Notes: generated by a model not told the origin, from the sequence alone. DNA of 64,000 nucleotides from Climacium dendroides (GCA_950106755.1 OX467088.1:19080001-19144000); one strand, 5' to 3'. Counted from the stretch's first letter, positions 47,858 through 60,826 are shown. A program made the numbers and translations.

Positions 47858-49011
47858 GATCTTCTCAACTCATTTTGCTACTTTGCATATAAGACAGAGA
47901 CACCACTTTCCATCTATATAGTTTATTATTGACCATTCACTAGTAGAAATTTGAATATCTAAAGACTATGGAAACAACCATGAAAAGATTTGTAGATTAT
48001 CTAAGGATCGGCTTCTATGTGGAATTGGAGTTGGTGATTGAAGCCCATTGATCAACAATGGAATGGGGCCTTATGAAAGACCAAAATTTCATTTCACCAT
48101 AGATCAATGGACTTCATCGACCTTGACTCCGCAAGAAGCTAGCCTTAAGTTGCCATGTAGACCCTTCAAGGGTCATTTTGATTCTTAGTTAGTACATTGC
48201 AACCATGTTTCTCTTAATAATTACTAGTAAATCTTACATACTGAAATTTCTAAAAATAATAGGATTTAAATTTAAAGGGGATTTGGAATCATTTTTGTAA
48301 TAATACTAGTATGCCTCACAATTGCGAATTCCTTTCTTCATGTTGCTAACAAAACAAATACAAATACAATTTTATGTAACCATTTGGTCATGTCTCTTAA
48401 ACATGCATCCGTTTCATTATTTCAAAGAATTCCGTTTGATTAACTGCACACATCAAACAATGTAAAGAGAAAAAATACAAAGGTCAATTACCCTTAAAAA
48501 AAATGTCTACACTTTTATAGTTTATCAAACCTTGTATATTGATACTTTCTAAACATGAATCTTTGAACATTTTTGCATTAGGAGGGCTAAGTCAAATGAT
48601 CAATAGTAAATAAGTCTAGTCTCTAGTACACAATTATATTTTAATTTAGACTAGTTGTACAAAGTATATTGTATGCTTATAAAGTATATATCTTATATTT
48701 GAAGTACTTGTTTTTTTTTTACTCCCAAATTTTTTATAAAAATGATTGTGACATAGTTTGATCTTGTAAAAGTACTACAATTAAGGATAAGTGTATTGGT
48801 GTATATTGATAAGTGTATATTGACAAGTGTATATTGACAAATATTGATCATCTTAAGAAATGTCATATTAAAGAGGTTGGAGAGCAAATTGAATGCACTA
48901 TACAAACTTGCAAAATTGATTGAATTTCTTTATTTGGCAATGTCACATTGATTATTTGCAAGGCTTAAAATAAATATTATCATAGGATAAATTAGAATAT
49001 AAAGTATCTAC
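47858..49011. other. AT-rich intergenic
   Basis: No gene recognised. Near 48790-48845 a short tandem of agtgtatattgaca units is present. The last exon of the centrin-like gene may lie in here, but I could not place it: a frame near 48865 reading NMTFLKMINI resembles the end of an EF-hand, with no usable acceptor. Confidence 0.4.
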
Positions 49012-50477
49012 CTTCACCATCTTCATCTTTATCAACTGCATTCCAAAATATATGCAATTAGTACTTAGATAGATTCTTCACATCTATAAGAAATTTTAAG
49101 TATTGATAAATATACACTATTAGAAAAAAATTTGAGAAATTCTTATCATGTATCATTAAATATATTATTGATGTTTCAAAAGTTTTTAATAATCTTCTTT
49201 ACTTTTGAGGTACACTTTTTATTTATAATGCAAGCTTTAACAAGTCATGAAACTCACAACTATTAATCATAGACTCAAGTTGTTCATTTGTTAAAGCCCT
49301 ACCAAGGCTATTAGCCACTTTTCTCAAATTTTTTATCTGTAAATGTTTAGTCAATTTTGCAAAAATAATCAATGTCTATTAAAACTATTCAATATTTTGA
49401 AATACATTTAATATATTTTATAAATGGATCTTAATGAAGAAAAACTAATTTTATTTATAAATTTTATGTAATTATTGCTCAAATCCAAGCACGTAATCAT
49501 TAATTATAGTTGAACAATATATTTTTGCTTTCAAGTCATAATAAGGACTAAAGATGTTGAAATAATTTACTGATATCTTTCCTTTTCCTTCTACATCATA
49601 AACTGCAAAGATTCTTCCAACATTCACTTCTGGATTCTTCTCCTTGTACTTCCTTAGCACTTCATTTAAATAAATGATAATAATTATTGAACTCAATAAC
49701 ATATCTTGTATTACTAAATATTATAGAATTTTTACATGAATCTTTTATAATCTTGATTTTTTTTAATATTATGAAATTAAAAATGTTCTAATAACTTGAT
49801 GATCTATAATTGCAAGGTTTACTTAAAGATCCTACAATGAAATCACTATGATTTTTAAATATCAAATTATGCAATTCATGCTTCTACAAATAATCTCAAT
49901 TGATCTCATTACAAAGATCTTCAATCACATACTAATTTGCATAAACTCTTCATGGCCAATTTCATCATTATCTTCTTTTGAAAATTGATGCATTAGTTTT
50001 TGCACCTCTACCTTCTTCACACTACATTCTAAAGCTCTCATTGCTGCCTGTATTATCCAAATTTTTAATAGAAAGACATGTATCCATGATTTATCAATAT
50101 AATATATTTAATTAATATATGAGTGACAAAATGTAAGATATTGTCATAGTTCTAATCACCTTTAATTCTCTATATGTTAGTCTACCAACTTTGCGGGAGT
50201 CAAAAAGGGTAAATGCAAGTCTAATGTCTTGTTTGTCACTATTACTAACATCAAAAATATCACTTTTCCTCACTATTGATAGGGGGCTAGTGTATGATGG
50301 AATATTGTATGCTTGAAGGTGGGAGCTAGAATTGAAAAGTGCAACTTGAGTTGCTGGTTGTGTAAATGATGAATGTCTTTGGTTCCATGAAGTCTTTGAT
50401 CTATTGAAGCCTTGAGGTCCCCGTTGTACCATAGGCTCCATATATGTAGAAGGCACTTCATCACTAAACATTTTCAT
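49012..50477 (-). CDS. Divergent centrin-like EF-hand protein (possibly decaying)
   Basis: Deduced exons 50477-50160, 50047-49933, 49659-49571, 49336-49261 and 49035-49012 are in phase; a last exon is unplaced. Centrins organise microtubule centres and basal bodies. The order matches centrin: DIRLAFTLFDSRKVGRLTYR (EF1), AAMRALECSVKKVEVQKLMH, SKEDNDEIGHEEF (EF2), then LRKYKEKNPEVNVGRIFAVY, DVEGKGKIS (EF3), IKNLRKVANSLGRALTNEQL and DKDEDGE (EF4 start). Most calcium loops have lost key acidic ligands: EF1 has R at position 3, EF2 starts with S, EF3 ends in Y. The N-terminus is about 75 residues longer than usual and rich in S, T and Q. Exons are AT-rich like the desert around them. Intact splice sites and frames argue against an old pseudogene; degenerate loops and the missing end argue for relaxed constraint. 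The acceptor of exon 3 is weak. Confidence 0.6.
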
Positions 50478-51151
50478 TACAAAACTATTGTCTTTTTAAG
50501 CGATGACAATTCATCATAAAACTATCACGTTTTATTTTTGTATAGTTCTAAAAATTATATTATAAAATATGATCTATTTATAAACCAAACTTTACATAAA
50601 ACTAAATTTAAAAAAAATAATTGCATAAAAAATAGGATTCAAAATGATATAATTTTTAAATAAATTAAATAATATTTGCTTGAATACAAAACTTATTTGT
50701 ATTATAGAATATAACTTTCAAATTAACTATCAAATCAAATAAATAAATAAAACTTTCAAATTGATCAATTCAACTCTTCCGTTCATTGGAATTGAAGGTT
50801 TGGTTAGTTATTTAGGTTTAACAGTTAGTTATTTAGGTTTTGGCACTTAAATTTTTATAAATTATAAAATTATTTGTTTATACTAGAAGATCTAAAAATA
50901 TTATTTAATAAGCTATTATATAGCATGTCAAATGTTTTTATACAAGTGAATCACACATTAATATTTAGAAAGCATATATCAAAATTTTCATATAACGCTA
51001 TTTGAAAATTAAAATAATGCCACATTTTCAAATGACTCAGTAAAATAATCATTCAAATCCAATGCAAAGGAACTCTTTTGCAAACATATTCAATGTATTA
51101 GTAATTTGATTAACAATTCTTTTGAGAAAGAAAGAAATAGTTCAAAAAAGA
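50478..51151. other. AT-rich upstream region of the centrin-like gene
   Basis: Very AT-rich, with short ttagttatttaggtt direct repeats near 50805-50835. No gene and no clear promoter motif. Confidence 0.4.
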
Positions 51152-52023
51152 TTAATCCCTCAACCCAAGAAGACACAATGTGTCTTCATTAAATTTTCAA
51201 TGGCAAATTCTTGGCAAGAAGAAACAAATCTAAATATTTTGTAAACTAGGATCTTGTAGAGTAACAAGTTGACATACTTGTTGCATTTCTGACTTTCAAA
51301 ATTTAAATGTGAAGAATTTCAAAATTTTATTTAGAAAATGTAGTCAAATAAAAAATAAAAAAACATACTATTTTTCCAATGAAAGGAATAGTAGGTATGG
51401 AAAATATCATTTCCTTGGACACTTCTATTCTTTACATTGCACAAACAAACTACATGAAAAACTTCAAATTTTTATTTTTATCACTTTTAAAATTTAAAGG
51501 TTCAATCTATGATTAAGAATAAAAATAATTAAAAGATATTCCAAAAAATATGTTAATAATATTAATTATTTATTTAAAAATTGATCCATATATAATTTAA
51601 AAAAAATTTAGGATCTAATTTGGTCAATTTTGACTTTCTACTCTTGTTTGAAAATGTATACAAATTTGAGAGAATTTTTTATTTCTCAATTTGTTAAATT
51701 AAAAAGTACTACTTTTTACCTAGATTCCAATACAATTTTAGGGGGAGGGAATAGATAAACATTCTTCATCTTCTTATAATTTTTCTTCTTTGAAAGTTAC
51801 ATTTTTTTGCCTTTAAAGTTGATCATCCAAAATTGTTACAATTTTAAAATCCAATAGTCAAAATTTTCCACAATTAATTAGATGCATATTAGAAAAAATA
51901 GTCTTTACTTTTGTATACTTAAAATTAAAAATTTCAAGCATATTCATGTGCAAAAGATATCAAAGTGGAACAATTCATTGAAAACCTCCATTTTCAAAAA
52001 GTTGTTGGGCCTTAAGGGATTAA
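51152..52023 (+). mobile_element. TTAA-family element T5 (872 bp)
   Basis: TTAA at each end with inverted termini TCCCTCAA and (complement) TCCCTTAAGGC. Contains the family core ctaggatcttgtaga. Homologous, inverted, to T6 (56474-58629) over most of its length: aatagtagg, ttccttggaca, ttctttacattgcacaaac, caatttgttaaat and gatcatccaaaattgtt. No coding capacity. Confidence 0.85.
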
Positions 52024-52469
52024 TCTTGGTGAGAATCTTGGTATTGGATTTTTGGACTTGGCACATTTACTCATCAAGTCATATATATAGTAATTAACAT
52101 ATTGATAAGAAAAAAAAAATTGAAAAGAAATTTGATTCATAAGTAGGCAATTCAATACTAGGGCTTCACTACTCCTTGCACTACTAGTGACAACTACATG
52201 AAGGTTTTGGAACTTTGTCTTGGGATCCGTAGACTTTGAAAATAAAACTTTCACTTGCATTCATCAACACAAAAAGAAATTAAAACCTATTGTCACTTTT
52301 AACTATACATCCATTTTCAATATTAAATTTGAACCTTCAATAGGGTGTTAGTGGTAGTATGGAGAATAGTGCATGTTTAAAATTTTCAACCTAGGTTTCA
52401 ACAAATGCAAATAGTAACCACTACATCAAATTTAATTCATCCCCAAATATAGCTCTTCACATCTCAAAC

Positions 52470-52813
52470 TTAAGGACAGACAGATTCAGAGCCTTCATCA
52501 CTATGTACTATAATCGCATCGATTATGTGCATTTTTACACACTAAATCAATGCGAAAACAATGAATATCAATAGCATACAATTTATGTACTTTAACTATA
52601 CGATTGTTGTGTAGTTTTACACAGCAATCGTATAGTTAAAGTAAAAACTACACAACAATCGTATAGTTAAAGTACATAAATTGTACGCTATTGATATTCA
52701 TTGTTTTCGCACTGATTTAGTGCGTAAAATGCACATAATCAATGCGATTGTAGTACGTAGTGATAAAGGCACTGAATTGGTACAATATTTGTTAATAATT
52801 CGTCTGTCCTTAA
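52470..52813. mobile_element. Near-perfect long foldback bounded by TTAA
   Basis: A 344-bp palindrome: TTAAGGACAGAC at the left and GTCTGTCCTTAA at the right, arms about 150 bp with few mismatches. The centre contains the block actatacgattgttgtgtag two and a half times in alternating orientation. The outer flank (catctcaaact) is also inverted, so the pairing goes beyond the TTAA. Transcription would give a long double-stranded RNA. The termini differ from the CCCCTAAA family. Confidence 0.9.
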
Positions 52814-53290
52814 GTTTAAGATGCATAAACAAAATGTCCTATAAAGTCAAACCCTTTTACAATTATAAATAATCTATATCCATATTGCAAACAAACTCTC
52901 TGCTAATTACTTCCAATTTCAAGAGATTAAATAAACATATTACCATAGGAAACATAATAAACTTCTATAAACATAGCAACACAAATCAAACCTCAAAAAC
53001 AAATTTTCAAAAAGGGATGAAGAAAGTAGTCAATCCCAAAATTGTAGATCTTGAGCTGGGTGTGCCAAAAAATGGCTACTAAACAAAATATCCTACAGTG
53101 TCAAAAAATTCTAAAATCTTATAGCCAAATCCAAACACCTTCAAGAAATCTTAATTGTAGAGAAAGAAAAACCTTTTTTTAGAATTCAATCCATTTTATT
53201 CATTAATTAATTTATTCAATCTTTCCATTCAATGAGGTGACAATTATGAAGGTCTAAGAAATTGAAGACAAGGTCAATTCAATCAAACAT

Positions 53291-54225
53291 TTAACCTCTA
53301 AAGGACCAAACAATGTATTTTGGCAACATAGTGATTTTCAATAGCTTGCTACAAATGGACTTTTTATTTTTCTTCTTTGAAATTTTCAAAAAACATGTAC
53401 TCGAGGTGTAGCTTTAAGGCCAAATAATTTTTATAACTTTTGACTACATAGTTAAAAGTTATTATGTAATACGTAGTTATCATTACTTGGCGGGCAACCC
53501 GGGTAGCAAAAAAAGCTTTCGTAAAAATTACTTTCTTAAGAAATAAAAATTTGAAATTGGTTCTCTAGATTTATATGTACGTGGAAAGATTTGAATCATT
53601 CTATTTTGATTAATGAGATGAAAGTTATGAGGAGTTTTAGTTTGCGGGTAGTTTGTAGGTAGTTATGGAATCTTTATTCTAAGATCAACTTTGAAGTCCT
53701 ATATTTAGCTGAGCGTTCAATATTTTTGGAAAAAAATAAAATCATAGGGTGTTGATTGTTAATTACAACATTTCAACCATTGGGATTGGCATTTTTCAAT
53801 TCTATAAATAACTTCTTATGAATTTGTATTTTGAATCATTCTCTATTTCTTTCTACTTACTATTTTTTCCTATATGTTGTATAATTTCAAATGATCTGAA
53901 AATTTTCAAGAATGTAGCCAACTTGCTATGAAGCCTAAATCCAAAGTAGCACCACCATTTTGGACGTTTTTTCATACAAATGTGACCTTGTGAAGTATAG
54001 TTGCTTGTTTTTTCACAAGGCCAAAAAAAGGAATCGCTAATATCTTGCAATCTTTAGGGTGGAAATTTCTAAAATTGTTTCTACATCTTTTCAAACTAGA
54101 GAAATACAAGATCCTATAGTTAGATGTGTCTAAAATTTATTTTTTTCAAAAATTTGATATTTGTACTAGAAATGGCAACTTTGAAGTGTTTTTGGTAAAA
54201 ACATAGTCAAAAACCTTTAGACATT
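53291..54225 (-). mobile_element. TTAA-family element T2
   Basis: Left end TTAACCTCTAAAGGACC; the right end is degenerate (acctttagac). Inverted relative of T1 (22004-23010) with long shared blocks such as acgtccaaaatggt (complement), ttttcagatcatttgaaatt and aaaaatgccaatccca. No coding capacity. Confidence 0.8.
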
Positions 54226-55885
54226 CAAAAAATTCATCAATTTCATCAAATATAATATATAAATAGATGAGATAATAATGATAATAAAATTTTAAAAAAT
54301 CATCCTTATTATCATGAATAAATAAACATTAGATATGAACTTTCTTTACTAAATATCTTCAACATTTGGGCTAAAGATTGCAGTAGGAGTAGAAGTTTTC
54401 GAATTTTAAATATTATGAGCTTCAAAACTCTTCATCGATTTTTTTAATTATATTTTTATCATAGTAATGGCATTGGTATTGACATGGTGCAATTGGTATC
54501 TACAATTGCATTATTCTAATAAATATATTACATGATTCATTTTTTTGATATGTCACCAAAATACTTTACTTTTATTGAACCAATAGGTGCATTCTTTACT
54601 TCTATAGTTAATAGTGAAGTCATCTTTTGGAGGTCCATAGCATCCTTGCAAGGTTAAAGAATTTTATACTGTTGTGGCTTCATAACTACACCAATAGTTT
54701 GCCTCTATTAATTAGGAGGTTGTCACACCTTCTCCAAGAATGAAACATCTTAAATGGATGAGAAGGTACGGAGTGAAAAGAGGAGCCAATAGGAGCCCTT
54801 CTCCATGAAGGTGCGACAACCCCTTGAGTATCATTTGGAGAATGAGAAAATAAAGAATGAGGAGCGACAACCAAGGTGGAATTGATAGACGTAGTCAAAG
54901 TGAGAAGCAAAAGTGTTGAAAACTTCTTCACGCCCATTCCTCGCCTCCAGAAGAGAAGAAAAAAACCCCTTCTCAATCCTAAGAGAGTGGACCCTCTGCA
55001 ATCCAAGGAGAAAGTGCCATGTCCTCATGAATTTTCTGAAGATTGAGAATGGAGAGAAGTGACAACCCCTATTGTTTCCATTCTACGCCCAATTCTACGA
55101 TGCATGAATTTTGTTTAGGTATTATAGTGTTTTGTGAAAGTTATTTTCAGCTTTATAATGTATTTTTTTCTTTAAAAATTTACAACTAATTACTATTAGC
55201 ATAAAAAAATATCAATAATTCAAAACATAAACTAAAAAAGTAGCACAATCTATTCATAATTTTTTTTTGGAAAAAATAAATAAATTTTAGGATGTATTAC
55301 ATGTATTACATTTTCCGCCGCACATAGGTTTCTAAAACACGGGGAGTGTCCTCCCCGTGCCATAAAAACAAGCAAAGGGGCAAAGGTACCCAAAATTTCA
55401 AAGCAATTCAACCAGGGCAGGGAAGACGTTGGAACGAGTCCAGATGATGGGATTGGTTCCAAGTTAGTGCGGGTGTTTTCTGAAAAATTAAGTAAGGTAG
55501 GAGGTCCATAAATTGCCCACGTAAGAGCTGATAGTGAATTTGGGGGAGGAGAAGCTTTTAGAAATATTTTACAAGTAATATACAAGTAAAATCAGCATCT
55601 AACCCAAGTCGTTTCATATTATTTGGAGTTTTGTAGAAATAGTTATGAAATTTTGAAGTTAAAATGGCATAAGGCTCTAAACTCACCCACCTCCTAAAAT
55701 GTGCAGTGTTTGTACATTACAGAAGGCTATGAAAAAGCAACATGTACAAATAGTGTACATTTGGTGGGGTGGGCGATTTTAGAGCCTCTGCGCTTTTAGA
55801 ACCTCCTATCTTAGACCTCACAAAATCATTTCCTGCAATCTCTTTGCACACTTCTCCAGTTTTGCAACTCCTGCCACTTTGGATT
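54226..55885. other. Intergenic with decayed element fragments
   Basis: A GC-richer patch at 54700-55070 has repeated gcgacaaccc- and ccttctcc-type words but no recognised protein. 55130-55310 matches the interior of the TIR element at 17157-17738 (tattttcagctttata, aacataaactnaaaaagta). The minus-strand frame at 55585-55250 has no family resemblance. Confidence 0.45.
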
Positions 55886-56470
55886 TTAACCCCTAAATGC
55901 TGAAGGCCTTTTTGGAGCTTCTAGGAATTTTTTCTAAATCAAACAAAAAGCCAACATTTTAATAAGTTGTATCAATTTTTTATGAATTGTAACCATACAA
56001 ATTCAAACTAGACATGTTAGATATCACGTAGGAAAAGAAAACACAACAATATCACTTATGGATTTTGAAAGATTATAATGTTTGATCATGAGGGTGTTAA
56101 AATTGCAAAAGTGATTTGAAGTCTTTCAATCCTCTTTTCACGTGTCAAATCTAAAAATTTGGTCACCAAAAAAATATGAGGATAAAGGGCCTAACATGTA
56201 TAACCCCAATCAATTTATGACTTCTCAAAATCTACCAAGAGCCCTCAACATTGTGAAAGTTAATATTGCAATGGGCATCCTTGCACAAAATCTTGAATAG
56301 AAAAATCATAATCAATCATTTTCAAAATCAGATTTTTGATGCTGAAACTAGAATTTAGAAAGAGATTTTCAAAAGTATAAACTACTAAAAATAGCATTTT
56401 GGTTAGGTTTTATTTAATTTCAAAGTATTATTGATACTAAAATTTGGTGCCTTGAGCATTTAGAGGTTAA
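55886..56470 (+). mobile_element. TTAA-family element T8 (585 bp)
   Basis: Bounded by TTAA with termini CCCCTAAATGC and (complement) CCTCTAAATGC. Inverted homologue of T7 (58626-59251): tcaaactagacatgtta, gatcatgagggtg, aatcataatcaatcatttt. It ends 4 bp before the TTAA that begins T6. Confidence 0.85.
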
Positions 56471-56576
56471 GGGTTAACCATCAAGGCCCAACAACTTTTT
56501 GAAAATGGAGGTTTCCAATGAATTGCCCCACTTTGATATTTTTTTGTACATGGATGAGCTTGAAATTTTTATTTTA

Positions 56577-57433
56577 ACTAGCAGTTGGCGCTTGCTATGC
56601 TACGCTTTCACCATTAGAATTTCAATAGAAATATTTATGTATTAGATAGAATGAAGAGCAAGAATTTCAATAAATCTTCAAATAAAAATTACTAAAATCT
56701 TCATATAATTTTTTTTATAAATAAGCATATATTGATATAAACAATAAAAATTTAATGAATGATGAATGATATACATGCAATGATGAATACAATAAAAGAT
56801 ACACATACATTAGAATGCATTAGAAATTTGACTCCATTGATACAAAAAATGACAATCCAAATTGAAGAATTGAAAAAAACAACTTATAAATCTGAAAAGC
56901 TTTGTGAACAACTTCATTGTTGTGGAATCCAAAATCGCTTCAACTGAATAAATTTCTCAAAACCATTTGGTAGTAGTAATAGAAAATTGAAATCATGAAA
57001 GCTCAAAGCTCACAAAAGCACAAAATCATAGAAGTACAAAGAAGTGTAAAGCCAAGAGAAGCAATGGATTAGCTACCTCTATAATATCATCCTATAGATC
57101 CTCTTTAATATCACCTTAATTACAACAACTATATTCTTTTTATAACATCATCCTTTGTAAAAAGTGATATTACAAAAGTGATTGCAAACTGCTACTCTAT
57201 TTCTATAATATCACATTGTGTGAAAATAGAGTAGCAGTTTCTATATATCCATGATTGAATATAACGATTTCTATATATCCATGATTGAAAATATTTTCAC
57301 ATAATATTTAAAATAATTATTTTAAAGACTTATTGAAATCATCATCATGCATTCTATTCAAATATATCAAAATTTTACTAATATGTGATACAATGAATGC
57401 GTAATATAGCAAGCACGAGTCCCTAGTATTAAT
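56577..57433. mobile_element. TIR element (family F) nested in T6
   Basis: Inverted termini: ctagcagttggcgcttgcta then tgctacgc at the left; gcgtaatatagcaagcacga then gtccctagta at the right. The interior is shared with 34730-35070. No transposase frame. Its position inside T6 makes it younger than T6. Confidence 0.7.
57186..57240. repeat. Short near-perfect hairpin
   Basis: Arms aaactgctactctatttc and gaaaatagagtagcagttt pair with one bulge around an 18-nt loop. It is the size of a small stem-loop, nested in a MITE-like element. I see no evidence for a microRNA gene. Confidence 0.8.
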
Positions 57434-58625
57434 GGTAGCATTTGTGATATTAAAGAGGGAGTTATGATTTTAGTAGTATGATTGTACAATAGTAAAGACT
57501 ACCCTATGTGAAAGTTAGATTTGGCAAAAATTAAGTCATTTTTGAAAAAATGTGACTTCTGAATGGTATGAGGTGACATAGACCTGTGAGAATATAACGT
57601 GGAAACTCAATTTTAGCACTCTGATGTCAAATCAGACCTTCAAGTACAGTACCTTGTCTCGTATGCATGGAATTAATCGTGGAAAATTTTGATTGTTGAA
57701 TTTTTAGACTAACAATTTTGGATGATCAACTTTAAAGGCAATGAATGTAGAGTTTGGAGGAAGGAAAATTATAAGAAGATAAATAATGTTTGTTTATCCC
57801 CTCCCTTTCAAAAAAAAGTATTTGAATCTAGGACAAAATTGGTATTTTTGAATTTAACAAATTGAGAAATAAAAAAACTCTCAAATTTGTACACATTTTC
57901 AAATAGAAGTAGCAGAAAGCCAAAATTCACCAAATTAGATCCTTTAAAAAAATTTAAATGTATATATGCATCAACTTTTGAAAATAAATAATTAATATTA
58001 TTAACATATTAATTATTTTGTGTTCTTAATCACACCAAATTGAACCTTTTAATTTTATATAAGTACTAAAAATATAAATTCGAAAAAGAATTCTCAAGAT
58101 GTAGTTTGTTTGTGCAATGTAAAGAATGGAAATGTCCAAGGAAATGTTATTTTCTATCCCTACTATTCCTGTCATTGGAAAACATTTTATTTTCAATCTT
58201 TTTCTATTAGACTACATTTTCCAAATAAATTTTAAATACTTCTCACATTCAAATTTTGTACATCAAAAAGTGTAAGAAACATGTAAATTTGTTAATCTAC
58301 AAGATCCTAGTTTACAAAATATTGAGATTTGTTTCAATGCCACATTTAACTCTTAAACTATGAAGTGAATTCTAAACAAAACATTTGGAGATTTCTAAAT
58401 AGTAACATCAGGAGATTTCCACATGTTTGTATAAATCTCTTGATGTTTCATATTGATTATTCAATGTTTTGCATTATCTTTTGATGATCATTTTATTTTT
58501 CTCCCAATACCCGTTATTAATTTTGGACTTTTCAAAGTCCAAAAGTGCATAGTTAAACGTGGCATTTCATCCTACTAAGAATTTGTTGTTGAAAATTTGA
58601 AGAGGTCACATTATGTCCTCTTGGA

Positions 58626-59251
58626 TTAACCCCTAAATGCCCCATGCACCAAATTTGGGTTTCAACAATACTTTGAAGTTAAATAACCCTAACCAAGTTT
58701 TTATTTTTATTTTATATATTTGAAAAATTCTTTTTGAACTCCAATTTTAGCATCAAAAATCTGATTTTGAAAATGATTGATTATGATTTTTCTATTCAAG
58801 ATTTTGTGCAAGGGTGTCGATTGCAATCTTGACTCTCTATAATGTTGAAGGTTTTTGGAAATGAACCTTAAGTACACTAGATCTTGGAGACAAAATTACA
58901 TTAGAAATTCATTTACAAAAATTATAAAATAGATTTTGAGAAGCCATAAATTGATTGAAATTATGCATATTAATCCTTTTATCTTCAAATTTTTTGAATG
59001 ACCAACATTTTAGATTCAACATGCAAAAAAAGGATTGAAAGACTTCGAATCATTTTCACAATTTTCACCCTCATGATCACACATTATAATTTTTCAATCC
59101 ATAAATGATATTGGTGTTTGTTTTTTTCCTAGGTAATCTCTTAACATGTCTAGTTTGAATTTGAACAGTTACAATTCCAAAATAATTGAAACAATTTATC
59201 AAAATGTTGACTTTTCAGAGCACATTTCTAGAACCTCAAAATGACATTTAA
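58626..59251 (-). mobile_element. TTAA-family element T7 (626 bp)
   Basis: Left end TTAACCCCTAAATGCCCC shares its TTAA with the end of T6. The right end is a less conserved cattttgaggttct complement before TTAA at 59248. Inverted copy of T8, so T8 and T7 flank T6 like the arms of a composite. Confidence 0.8.
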
Positions 59252-59694
59252 TATTCAATCAAATTTCAAAACAGTCATGCAATTGTCTATATTTATGTGG
59301 ACAAGGGTTTTGAATTTTGTGTGTGCAGTGATTGGCAAGTTTACTGTATACTACCGGTAGCTACAGGTTCACAAGAATGCATTTGTTATTGCGATACAAG
59401 AATGCATTTCTAATTGCGGTAGAGAAGCAACTCCGTCCACATGGAAAATGGAGCCCACTTAGTTGATACACAAAGTACACAAACAAACATTTTGGGGAAT
59501 CACACCGACATGTTTACTGTAGACACGTCACTGGCCCCAAGTTACAAGGAAACTGAAGTAGCACATAAGTAAGCAAGCCTACTGAGCACGCTATGTGTTT
59601 CCTTGGAAAAGGCACAGCTCAATTTTCACAAAATAATTCAGCATCTACGATATGCACAGTGACCTTGATACAGTATGTCCTATCTTGAAAAACC
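59252..59694. other. Oleosin 3' flank
   Basis: Base composition shifts back toward genic. Includes an imperfect direct repeat acaagaatgcattt at about 59371 and 59397. Probably the 3' UTR of the oleosin gene. Confidence 0.45.
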
Positions 59695-60826
59695 CTAGGC
59701 CGCAGTGCTGGTGTCGGTCTTGGTCGTGACGTAGTTCTTCGCTTCCTCGTAGTTCTTCGCTGCGTTGTCCTTCAACTGGTTTGCACCTTCGTAGAGGCGG
59801 TAACGTGCAGCATCCACCTGGGCACCAAGAATCGATTAGTAATTAACAAATTCCAGCCTGTGCAGAGGCAAGTCCGGGAAACCTCATCCCCTTTCCATCA
59901 GCGCAGATTTTGTCTGCATCAGTAACTTAAACCCCAACTGCTGTTCTACAGTTCAATCTCATATCTTGATACACTCGGTCACTTAACCCAAAAAAATATT
60001 CTTCCAAAAATTATCTGAATTATTTGACTCAGCTTAGAGGTTTCAAGTCTTCAAACCCCTAAGCGGAGTCAAGAAATTTTGAGATCAAAATCGCAGACTG
60101 AGGCCAAAGTCCAGGAGCATAAATTGCGAGCTCTGGCACCCCTAATGAACTCAAAGCAAGGCACCACGAAACCAAAATGGCCATCACGAAGCCAAGTGGA
60201 CACACTCTCATGCGTGCATTCCACGCAACACATTGTATCCCATTCTCACTGCTGCCAAAAAGAAAAAAAGAAAAAACAGAGGAAATTCGAAAAGATCGAA
60301 ACGTCAGATCTCGAACGTGTAATTCTTATCGTTGATTTCCAAATTATGAAATACGAGACTAAAGAAACCGTCAACAAACGATCGCAAAAGAGACCCCAAT
60401 GATTTTCGTATACACAATACGATCAAGAATTTAACCACACCCCGGTCAGGGCCCAATAGCGCACAGCCAAAGCATAGTAGAGTTCCGAACCTGGTCAGAG
60501 CCAACGGGATGGCCGCCCTTGTAATACTTGTACACCCAGACCAAGAAGGAGACGAATCCCCCGAAACCCAACAAGCTCCCGATGGAGAAGAACGCAATCA
60601 CGGCGAGCGGGACCAGAATAGGGCTGAAGAGAAGCAGAAAGGGCGACGCCACAAGGAACGTGATCGTGGTGCCCGTCAGCGCGAGGCCTGCCAGGGTGAC
60701 AACGACGGCCACTCCAACGAGAATGGTCACCAGCCCCAGCACCTGACGCCGGTTCAGCGGCGCATTCTGCTGCGCGCGGAAGTACAACGCATCGGCCCGT
60801 TCCTTCAATTGCTGAGTATCCGCCAT
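59695..60826 (-). CDS. Oleosin, lipid-droplet structural protein
   Basis: Two exons, 60826-60491 and 59817-59695, joined in phase 0 (CAG/GTTCGG donor, CCCAG acceptor), giving 152 aa. Coats oil bodies and keeps them from fusing. The central hydrophobic hairpin (about 31-100) bends at a complete proline knot, PFLLLFSPILVP, matching P-x5-SP-x3-P. The short polar N-terminus (MADTQQLKERADALYFRAQQ) and the amphipathic C-terminus with VDAARYRLYEGANQLKDNAA are typical. The YKYYKGGHPVGSDQ block after the hairpin is the conserved oleosin C-domain entry. The exon 1 frame is open for 3 more codons upstream to an ATG at 60835, so either start is possible. GC-rich coding sequence. Confidence 0.95.

Larger units (their letters stand above)
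56474..58629 (-). mobile_element. TTAA-family element T6, split by a nested insertion
   Basis: Reverse-orientation homologue of T5. Its two parts, 56474 to about 56580 and about 57655 to 58629, join to match T5 continuously: the left part matches the T5 right end (gcccaacaactttttgaaaa) and the right part matches the rest. The DNA between contains the element at 56577-57433 plus about 220 bp more. The TTAA at 58626-58629 is shared with T7. Confidence 0.8.

Noticed and set aside
57186..57240. Possible microRNA precursor
   Set aside because: The stem is short and lies in a MITE-like element; no conserved mature sequence is recognised.
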